A DNA stretch of 64,000 bases from Rhizobium leguminosarum bv. trifolii WSM2297 (GTDB lineage: Bacteria; Pseudomonadota; Alphaproteobacteria; Rhizobiales; Rhizobiaceae). Below, in pieces: positions 56,886-64,000 of this stretch; the first letter of the stretch is position 1, and each line of letters starts with the position of its first letter. The stretch covers positions 1,732,146 to 1,796,145 of the forward strand of contig NZ_JH719395.1 in the NCBI RefSeq assembly GCF_000271845.1, read 5' to 3'. The translations under genes were made by a program, and so were the position numbers. The notes below the pieces were generated by a model. It did no database searches. It had not been told where the DNA came from and saw only the letters and a program-made list of their open reading frames with translations.

Positions 56886-58969
56886 ATGGCTATGGCGGAT
56901 TCGATGAAGCGCCCTTTCCTCTCCCTGCTGGGTGGCTTCGCTTGCGCGGGCCTTGTTGCGGGGTCGCCAGCGTCTACACGCAAAGCTCGTGCTTTGATGG
57001 CCTATCTGGCGCTCCAGGCCGGACAGCCCCAATCGCGCGAAAAACTCGCCGCCCTGCTGTGGGGCGGGACGGGAGAAGAGCAGGCCCGCGCGAATCTGCG
57101 GCAAACCTTGTCCGTCCTGCGGCGAGCGTTGCAGGCGACCGGACGAGAATGGTTCCGGATCGAAGGCGACCTGGTGGCGCTCGATCTCGGCGACGGCGAA
57201 CTTGACGTCAGGCGGTTTGAGGCCTTGGCTGCCAGCTCCGCGACCGAGGACCTCGAACAGGCAATCGCTCTCTATTCCGGGGAGCTCCTCGAAGGCTTCA
57301 ACCTTGGGGAAGAGCCATTCGAGGATTGGCTTCGCACCGAAAGGGAACGGCTACGGATCACCGCCACTGCCGTTCTGGAAAAGCTCATTACCTGCCACGT
57401 TGGTGGGAACGAACCGGGCGCCTCCATCCCCGCTGCAACGCGGCTGCTCTCGCTGGAGCCGTTACGGGAAGATGTGCACCGCACGCTGATGCGCGCTTAT
57501 GCGGCGACGGGACGTTTCAATCTCGCCCTCGCACAATACCGCAGTTGCGCCGATACGTTGCGCAAGCAGCTCGGCGTGCAGCCCGAGCCCGAAACGCGGG
57601 CACTCTACCGAGATTTGCTGGCGCGCCGCATAGCGCAGCCTGGCGGGCGATCACCAGAGGAGGGAGCGTCGTTCGAAGCCCGCCCTCAAACCCGCTATGT
57701 GAAATCGGACGGGGTTAGCATCGCCTACCAGGTGACGGGGGAGGGTCCCTTCGACGTAGTTTATGTGCAAGGCTGGGTTTCCAATCTCGACTACGCCTGG
57801 GACTCGTCGAGACTGTCGGGCGTCCTGCACCGTCTCGGTTCCTTCTGTCGCCTCATCCGCATCGACAAGCGCGGCACGGGCTTATCGGACCGTGGCACCG
57901 GTGTTCCGACCCTCGAGCAGCGCATGCAGGATGTCCGCGCTGTGCTGGATGCTGTCGGATCGCAAATGACAGTCCTGTTCGGCAGCTCGGAGGGCGGAGT
58001 CATGTGCATGCTGTTCGCCGCGACCTATCCCGAACGTACGGCTGCCCTCATCCTACACGGAGCCTATGCGCGGGGTCTCTGGTCACCGGATTACCCCTGG
58101 GGACGTACCCGAGAGGAACTCGAAGAGGAACTTCTTGCCATCGAGCGGGATTGGGGTCGCCCGGCGGACCTCGGCCGGGCGGCCCCGAGCCTCATCGACA
58201 ATATGGTCGAACGCGAATGGTTTGCGGGTACCTGCGAAATTCGGCATCCCCCGCCGATGCGATCTCCTTGTGGCGCTGGGGCGTCGAGATCGACGCGCGC
58301 GATATCCTTCCCGCGATCCGAGTTCCGACCCTGATCACCCATCGAACCGGCGACCGCTGGGTCAAGCCCGAAGAAGGGCGTTATCTGGCAAGCCGCATTC
58401 CCGGCGCGACATATGTCGAACTGCCCGGCGATGACCATATCATCTGGGGCGCAGATTCCGATCGGCTGATCGACAAAATCCAGCGGTTCCTAGTCTCCGC
58501 GCCGCCAGCCCCGACCGAGAGCGCCTTGCTGACGGTCTTGCACTTCGATGTTCAAGGCGCATCCTCCGGTCGAGTGAAAGATTGGCAGGACGACGCCGTT
58601 CGACAGCTTCGCGCCGACGACGGCGAGACGATTGACCTGCGGGAATCCGGACTTATCGCTGCGTTCCGGCAGCCCAGCCAGGCGATCACCTGTGCATTGT
58701 GTCTTCGCGGCCGGCTGCATCACCTCGGCTTAGATGTTCGCGCAGGCATTCATATCGGCGAATGCGAACGGCAACGCGGCCTCTATGCGGGTCCGGTCCT
58801 TCGGCTTGCCGCAGGATTTGCGGACTGCGCAAGGCCGGGAGATATCATCGCCTCCCGCACCGTGCGCGATCTCGTTGTCGGTGCAAACCTCTCCTTTGAT
58901 CTACGTGGACAGCTCGATCTGCCCGGAATCCCCGGCCCCTGGCCTTATTTCTCCGTTGAGCGGCCCTGA
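56886..58969 (+). pseudogene. BTAD regulator fused to alpha/beta hydrolase and cyclase-like domain, frameshifted
   Basis: From about 56886 the product has a SARP-type DNA-binding and bacterial transcriptional activator domain (TRKARALMAYLALQAGQPQS, then LWGGTGEEQARANLRQTLSV, and LAQYRSCADTLRKQLGVQPE). An alpha/beta-hydrolase (SQMTVLFGSSEGGVMCMLFA, nucleophile Ser) follows. Near 58238 the frame shifts by one base, after which the hydrolase ends (GRYLASRIPGATYVELPGDD) and a C-terminal cyclase-homology-like tail follows (RAGIHIGECERQRGLYAGPV, then ASRTVRDLVVGANLSFDLRG). Family members are about 690 residues. The break makes it a likely pseudogene unless the reads are wrong. Confidence 0.78.
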
Positions 58970-59149
58970 AGTCATAAATGTCGGGTGTCCGAGTGCGGCA
59001 ACGCGATCCCGGAACTGCCTCTGACCGAGTGCACGGCGGCGGCAGATTGTGAGCATGCCGCGCTGGCCAGATGCCGCAACGACATGTCCGTCCGGTCGCC
59101 ACCCTATCCGAGACGACGAGGCACGGAGCGAGCATAAATCTGAGCGTCA

Positions 59150-59440
59150 TGAGACCTGCGTGAAGGATACGCCGCCTGACAAGCCTGAAACCAAGCCAGT
59201 GGCTTGACCTCGCCCCCAAGTTTTATCCAATTTTGCGTTCGCTCCGGCGGTTTGGGTTGCTGTATTTGGGGTAGCCGCGGGTTGCGGTCCGGAGCCATTC
59301 CGGCTGCGCAAAACCGCAGCACGTCGCGGGTTGATGGTCTGAGCGAATTCGGCGGGGTGGCATCCAGCCGATGCCCGAGTGCGGCTGAATTCGCTGGACC
59401 TCTTCGGCGAACGAACGACCTCTGTGGTGGAAGTTGCGAG
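59150..59440 (-). pseudogene. IS3-family transposase (OrfB) C-terminal relic
   Basis: The minus strand shows, split over two frames, the OrfB end: IQPHSGIGWMPP in one and AEFAQTINPRRAAVLRSRNG, followed by GPQPAATPNTATQTAGANAK, in another. The N-terminal 200+ residues with the DDE catalytic acids are missing. No complete inverted repeat is recognised. It is a decayed remnant between the BTAD gene and the HNH gene. Confidence 0.65.
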
Positions 59441-59531
59441 CTGATTGTGTAAATTTGAACTGAATACGAAAGGCAAGCGGTGAGGCTCCATTGAAACCGA
59501 TCATTTTCGTCGAATACAACAGCCTAGGCTC

Positions 59532-60546
59532 ATGAGTATTAGTCTACCCACGCAAGAAGGGGTCGATGTCGATCGCCTCGCCCAGCTCTTTCGAAACTGT
59601 ACGCAGTCCTACAAATTCCTCTTTTTTCGGGGATTCTCGCGAGATTGCACAAAGACAGATGCGAGCATATTCGATTTGATGAGATCCTAGCAGAGATGAT
59701 CGTCGCCGCTTGGTGGCCCGCCATCGTCAGTCGCCTGTCGATCGGCAATGCGGCCACCAATGACACACTGACTGCGCTTCTCCACACAATCGGCGACGCG
59801 CTCCACGAGAAGCTGTCGATGCAAGAGGCGCATGAACTCTCACGCCTGTGGGTCAATCGAGAGCAATCGAGGGGATCGCTACGCTACGTACCAGGAGCAT
59901 TGCTCAGTCCTTGGAAAAAAGATGCGAAACATCCGCCGCTCTATCGGATCCGAAGTGACGGTATCGAACTTTATGAACCGTGGCATAAATATCTAGTCGC
60001 CAACCTGCCGATTGTCAGTGGATGGGCCGACAGCGCCTGGCTGGGATGGATGCAGGCCCGAAATCCTAATGTACCCGTCAGCATGGAGAAGCTGGGTCCC
60101 CTTCTCGGCGGATTAGTTTGACCCTCGAGCGAAAATTTTTCCTCAAAGGGATGTCGGGCATACCGCTTGAATGCATTTACACGCAGCAACGCGTGGCTGA
60201 AGGTGACCTGAGTCTTGATCATTTTCTGCCTCGCAGCTTCGTGGGTCATGATCGCATTTGGAATCTCGTGCCCGTTGCGAGATCGGTCAATTCGGCGAAG
60301 GGAGCTCGGCTGCCCAAACAAACATATCTCGAGAGCCTGGTGCTCGTGCATCACAGCATCATCAATGGGGTACTACCGTCTGCCCGAAACACCGAGAAAA
60401 CGTTTCTCGACCAATACTGCACTGATCTCCGCTTGCCAGCGGGCGAGCTCTCTAACATTCGGGTGCTTCGCGACGCCTACATCGGCGTGATGTTGCCGAT
60501 GATGGCCATTGCGCAACGCATGGGCTTCCCCACTGACTGGCCATGA
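59532..60546 (+). pseudogene. HNH endonuclease-domain protein, broken into three frames
   Basis: ATG 59532 begins MSISLPTQEGVDVDRLAQLF, leading into SYKFLFFRG. Near 59625 (a T6 then G4 run) the frame changes to ILARLHKDRCEHIRFDEILA, which runs to a stop at 60121. At 60118 a TTG in a third frame continues with GIPLECIYTQQRVAEGDLSL, DHFLPRSFVGHDRIWNLVPV and NSAKG: an HNH motif with D-H, N and S-A-K. In homologues these are one protein of about 330 residues, as I recall the family. The 60118 join could be a real TTGA coupling, but the first is best read as a frameshift. Confidence 0.7.
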
Positions 60547-60643
60547 CAAGCAACTTGCGAGGGCGCGGTGCCTGCTGCCGTCAAGTCGGGTGTCTAACGA
60601 ACATCGACAGGTGAAACTGATGGTCGGTCGATGTCCGGTGTGC

Positions 60644-61741
60644 TCAGTTGAGTTTATTGAGTAGCGCAATCAACTGCCCCTGCTTGGAAGTATCTGTTTT
60701 CGTAAAGATAGCTCGAAGATGCGTCCTTGCGGTCTCATAGGTTACTTTGCAAATGTCTGCGACGTGGCTCAGCTCCTTACCTGTAGCAAGGAGACTTGCA
60801 ATCTTGGCTTCGGTTCGTGTTAAGCCAAATAAAGCACGTGCAACGCGCATGTCATCCGGACGTTGATTTTCATCGGGATCGACCAGGATTCCCAGCGCCC
60901 ATCCGGTATTGAAGACATCCAGTAGGCTGCCGCGCAGTCTGTGTATCTTCAAAACAAGATCACGTCTGCCATCACGGGCCAGCCTGATAAGCCCATCGCC
61001 ATTGGCGGTTCCGCCTGGGTGCTGAATGGCGCCGCAGGCCGCCGCTCTCACACGAGCACCGTCTCCGCCGCGCGGAGTTGAAATCTGCCCCTGCCTGAGA
61101 TTGATACCATGCCCGAACATGGTTTGTGCTTTCGCATTGACCCGGATAATGTTGCCGGCCCGGTCAAAAAACAATCCCGCTACATCCACCAGATCGAATG
61201 CGTCGTCCATCGCTTCTATTTTAGTGTGCGCAAGTTTTCGAGCCACCGTTCCGGCCACGGACATCTGATTGCGAAAGCGGTGTAGGATCGCCTGCTCCTC
61301 CTCGGAGAAGGGTACGTCATCGACCCCCCGATTAAGAAGAATGGCATAAAGATCGTTGTCTATATTGAAGCCCACATAAGCACCATAAAAGAAACCATGT
61401 GGCCGCAGGAATTCCTGATAGTAAGGATCTGTCCGATATTCATCTTCCGTTGCGCAATCCTTATCGGTCATGATTCCTTTCCGTTCAAGGGCAGGAATGC
61501 CTCTGGCACGAACACAGGTTTTGTAGAGTTCGTTTCGGAGATAGAACTCCGTCATTTCCTTGGCATTGTGGGTGAACTCGATGGAACCGGGGACCTGAGC
61601 GCGAATGGGCATGATGTTTGCTCCAGCCGCACCGCCCCCTCGTGCAAAAACGTCCAGCGCATCATGCCAAGGCGTGATGCCGATGGATGCCTCGAACAGT
61701 AGATCGGTAGCCTTGCCCAGTAGTTCTATGTCCACGTTCAT
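60644..61741 (-). CDS. LuxR-type transcriptional regulator
   Basis: The 365-residue protein ends with a LuxR/GerE helix-turn-helix (LFGLTRTEAKIASLLATGKE, then LSHVADICKVTYETARTHLR). The N-terminal 170 residues are a GAF-like or unassigned sensory region, followed by a PAS-like stretch (VAGLFFDRAGNIIRVNAKAQ). It lacks the acyl-homoserine-lactone pocket signature of quorum-sensing LuxR proteins as far as I can see. It is divergent from the lipoprotein and oxoamine synthase genes (394 bases between), so it may control them. Confidence 0.85.
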   Translation of the reverse strand: MNVDIELLGKATDLLFEASIGITPWHDALDVFARGGGAAGANIMPIRAQVPGSIEFTHNAKEMTEFYLRNELYKTCVRARGIPALERKGIMTDKDCATEDEYRTDPYYQEFLRPHGFFYGAYVGFNIDNDLYAILLNRGVDDVPFSEEEQAILHRFRNQMSVAGTVARKLAHTKIEAMDDAFDLVDVAGLFFDRAGNIIRVNAKAQTMFGHGINLRQGQISTPRGGDGARVRAAACGAIQHPGGTANGDGLIRLARDGRRDLVLKIHRLRGSLLDVFNTGWALGILVDPDENQRPDDMRVARALFGLTRTEAKIASLLATGKELSHVADICKVTYETARTHLRAIFTKTDTSKQGQLIALLNKLN

Positions 61742-62135
61742 CCGCCTTTAGTTGAAATTCCCCAAATGACAGCAACTTGGCCCACAATACCCTCATTTGC
61801 AAATGGTGGCTTTGCTTGTTCTTGCCCACGACCGTTGCCTTAGCATCGGGCCCCGCGCGAGCGGAGCAACTTTGACAAGCCCGTCGGATCATGCAGCGGC
61901 TCGATCAAGCTGCTGAAATCTGGAGGCTCGGCCGAGTTCAGTACCGAGATCGTGGTTGCAGCTAAGTCTGCGGTTGAAACGCCGCAGGATCGCTAACCCG
62001 AAGGCAACCGACGGATAGCGGACAGGTGCTATCCCCCTAAACTGCATTGGCGAATATCTGATCGCTACTCCAATTGGAGGACGCGGCTATCGCCGCCTGC
62101 CATTACCGTTACGCGGTTGATGTTTGGGGGGACAC
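61742..62135. other. Intergenic region between LuxR-type gene and lipoprotein gene
   Basis: About 394 bases, no supportable gene. A ribosome-binding run GGGGGGACAC ends it at 62125-62134. Contains AT- and GC-rich blocks with no clear inverted repeat; likely divergent promoters. Confidence 0.45.
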
Positions 62136-62387
62136 ATGTTTGCTATCGCTGTAGGAGCCGCAGTCCTTCTTTCCGGCTGCACTATGGCCGACCAGAAGCT
62201 TACTAACAAGTTTAGCCGATCCCCCTTGGAAAAGTCGGGCAAACACACCTCACGGTTCAAGGCTTGCCACCGCAAGGGTCTCAGATGGTTTTTCGCAGTT
62301 TCCGCAGGCCGCACGCCAGCGGAAACAAGCGACCGTCGCACTATGCGGCATCCTCTGTCCTTTGTGGCAACGCCCATCGATGATTGA
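62136..62387 (+). CDS. Small lipoprotein
   Basis: The 83-residue product begins MFAIAVGAAVLLSGCTMADQ, a textbook lipobox (LLSGC), with lipidation cysteine at residue 15. ATG 62136 follows TTGGGGGGACAC. The mature part is basic and without recognised domain (KLTNKFSRSPLEKSGKHTSR), and the last 30 residues may be out of a real gene. It lies 29 bases before the oxoamine synthase gene on the same strand. Confidence 0.6.
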   Translation: MFAIAVGAAVLLSGCTMADQKLTNKFSRSPLEKSGKHTSRFKACHRKGLRWFFAVSAGRTPAETSDRRTMRHPLSFVATPIDD

Positions 62388-62416
62388 AATTTAAGCGCGA
62401 ATTTATAGGGGACGTC

Positions 62417-63733
62417 ATGCTTGAAAAACTTAAAGTAGCTCTCGGCGATCATGATCTCGCCACAATGGTGGCGGGCGATAACCGCCAGATTGGCCTTGTA
62501 CGTAGAGATTGCCAAGACCTCGGAATTTCGAAGGTGACGGCGGTTGCAGATGCATACCACGAAGTGAAGAGCCAGCAGTCGATTTCAGGCGTCTGGTGTT
62601 ACGACAACTTCACCGAGAGAGGTAGCAATTCAGCCGGGGTGGTGAAAAGCGACGCTTACACGGTGGAGCGGGATTGCATCATCTGGCCAGTCAACCATTA
62701 CCTCGGGCTCAATCGTCATCCCACGGTGGTCGACGCCGCTTCGAAAGCCCTGCAGCAGTTCGGAACCGGGTGTGGCACCTCTGCGATGAGCGGTGGGCAC
62801 TGCAGCCTCCACAAGCAAGCTGAAAAGCGATTAGCGTCATGGCTGGGCAAAGAGGCGGCTTTGCTTTTCCCGACGGGGTATAGCGCCAACGTGGGAGCTA
62901 TATCAGGGTTAGCAAAGGGACCGTCCTGCTTCGTCCTGTTCGATCGCGAGTGCCACGCATCCATCATCGACGGCATCAAGCTCTCAGGCGCGAAATTCTT
63001 GCCATTCAGACACAACGACATCAGCGATCTGGCGCGAAAGCTCGACCGATATGCTGGCCAATATGAGAACGTCTTCGTAGTCGTTGAATCAATCTATTCG
63101 ATGTCCGGCGAGGAATCCCGCCTTCAGGCAATATGCGATCTCAAATCCCAGCACGATTTTCTGCTCTTCGTCGATGAGGCCCATTCGTTTGGTCTCCACC
63201 CGGAGCGGACGCTTTGCAGGAAACTCGGTCTGACGGATCATGTGGACTTCGTCATGACGACGCTCTCCAAGAGCACGGCTGCGATCGGCGGAGTAGTCGC
63301 CACGAGCCACGCCTTCAAAACGTTCGTTCAAGTCGAAGCCAACGCCTACCTCTTTCAGGCCGCAATCCCTCCCGCCGACGTCGCGGCGATCATCGCGGCA
63401 ATGGACGTCATCGAAGAGACGCCACACTTACTGCAATCCCTGTGGTCGAAGGTCTCATACATGCGCGGAAAGCTTCGTGATCTCGGGCTAGATATCGGGC
63501 AAGGCACCAGTCCTATCATCCCCGTCTTCATTCGTGACTCCGACACCCTTCTAAGGATGGGGCAGGATATGTTTCACGAGGGAATTTTCACGACATCGGT
63601 GGCCTACCCCGTCGTGAAACATTCGGAGGTCAGGTTCCGGTTCATTCTGAACGAATCTCATTCGTATGAGCAGATCGACAGAACGGTTGGCCTCCTTGAG
63701 AAGCTGGGGCGGCGGTACGGAGTTATAACGTAA
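62417..63733 (+). CDS. PLP-dependent alpha-oxoamine synthase family enzyme
   Basis: The 438-residue protein (ATG 62417 behind AGGGGAC) is of the AOS family: 8-amino-7-oxononanoate synthase, ALA synthase, serine palmitoyltransferase and CqsA-type autoinducer synthases. PLP motifs are DEAHSFGLHPERTLCR at about 220-235 and MTTLSKSTAAIGGVVATSHA with the Schiff-base lysine at about 250. The N-terminal substrate region is unusual: FGTGCGTSAMSGGHCSLHKQ where canonical members have GSGxxGSRxxxG. It could make an amino-ketone signal or a sphingoid-like base; the acyl donor cannot be told. The divergent LuxR-type gene makes signalling an idea worth testing. Confidence 0.82.
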   Translation: MLEKLKVALGDHDLATMVAGDNRQIGLVRRDCQDLGISKVTAVADAYHEVKSQQSISGVWCYDNFTERGSNSAGVVKSDAYTVERDCIIWPVNHYLGLNRHPTVVDAASKALQQFGTGCGTSAMSGGHCSLHKQAEKRLASWLGKEAALLFPTGYSANVGAISGLAKGPSCFVLFDRECHASIIDGIKLSGAKFLPFRHNDISDLARKLDRYAGQYENVFVVVESIYSMSGEESRLQAICDLKSQHDFLLFVDEAHSFGLHPERTLCRKLGLTDHVDFVMTTLSKSTAAIGGVVATSHAFKTFVQVEANAYLFQAAIPPADVAAIIAAMDVIEETPHLLQSLWSKVSYMRGKLRDLGLDIGQGTSPIIPVFIRDSDTLLRMGQDMFHEGIFTTSVAYPVVKHSEVRFRFILNESHSYEQIDRTVGLLEKLGRRYGVIT

Positions 63734-63926
63734 CCAGTAACAGGGCTCCACGTTGTCTCTGCTCAAAGGTGGGACGCGGATTGGAGAGGGAGGGTATCTG
63801 AACGTGCTCGATTCGCAGAATCCGTTTGTCACAGAAGTTACACCCGAAAAAGTCCAACGAGCCGATATTCAACTTTACAGCGAACGTGCTATCAATTTTG
63901 CGTCTCATTGATCTGGGGGGACACGG

Positions 63927-64000
63927 ATGAGATCGATCTTACTTACAGCTATGATGAGTCTGAGCGGCGTCGCGTGCGCTGCTGCCGGACTGGATGACCA
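63927..64000 (+). CDS. Exported protein, 5' end only
   Basis: ATG 63927 behind GGGGGGACACGG opens a frame with a signal peptide (MRSILLTAMMSLSGVACAAA) that runs off the window. The same GGGGGGACAC-like run precedes the lipoprotein at 62136. Nothing more can be said of its function. Confidence 0.6.
   Translation, partial: MRSILLTAMMSLSGVACAAAGLDD

Noticed and set aside
60118..60546. Separate gene for the HNH domain after a TTGA overlap
   Set aside because: Its partner upstream looks like the same protein's N-terminus, so I read one broken gene; a true two-gene pair is not excluded.
30354..64000. Integrase, relaxase or phage structural genes in the island
   Set aside because: None found in any frame; the transfer type of the island therefore stays open.

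Overview
The window reads as a chromosome segment of a Rhizobium/Agrobacterium-group alphaproteobacterium, most like the R. leguminosarum/R. etli complex. The reasons are the GC-rich core, the RIME-like palindromic intergenic repeats, an ilv operon with a leader-peptide attenuator, and the runs hflK-hflC-degP and folA-thyA. This assignment comes from recognising sequences, not from a search.

Positions 1 to about 30,360 are core or ordinary accessory chromosome. In order they hold a WG-repeat protein, pdxJ, a MerR-like regulator and a RecD-like helicase. A LysR gene is then divergent from a decarboxylase/NmrA/cupin cluster, followed by a cyclic-nucleotide-gated MscS channel and an Rrf2 regulator. 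Next come a small secreted protein, an ECF sigma/anti-sigma pair, nitrile hydratase (alpha, beta, accessory), an SDR-DoxX membrane protein, a LysE exporter, an aldo/keto reductase and ilvB-ilvN with its attenuator. The block ends with a HerA-type ATPase, a DapA-like aldolase, miaA divergent from serB, an IS110 insertion sitting inside a RIME repeat, and degP, hflC, hflK and folA. The same 20-bp palindromic motif lies upstream of both the Rrf2 gene and the decarboxylase gene, suggesting one small regulon.

At about 30,361 the last ~90 codons of thyA stop abruptly, and everything to the right (at least 33.6 kb, running off the window) looks like an integrated island. The island looks lower in GC by eye and has gene-poor stretches, many nuclease/helicase/protease genes and many broken genes. 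No integrase lies in the window. Its parts are: a two-gene soluble FtsH-like protease module (lone M41 peptidase plus AAA-M41); an XRE gene near a zinc-ribbon RES toxin-like protein; a four-gene operon ending in a 1,100-residue SF2 helicase with a probable C-terminal nuclease domain and including a protein-kinase relic; an SH3-type exported protein; an HNH endonuclease behind one copy of a duplicated gene; a DnaJ-type zinc-finger membrane protein; a run of exported proteins including ClpP-like and trypsin-like proteases; an HNH-RecQ fusion helicase; a BTAD-hydrolase-cyclase-like regulator; a second HNH gene; an IS3 relic; and a LuxR gene divergent from an alpha-oxoamine synthase.

At least eight genes carry single reading-frame breaks (seven in the island, one in the core SDR-DoxX gene). 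Either the island is decaying or the assembly carries small indels; raw reads would decide. The best candidates for undescribed systems are the M41/AAA-M41 pair, the helicase-nuclease operon with its two unrecognised proteins, and the HNH-RecQ fusion.
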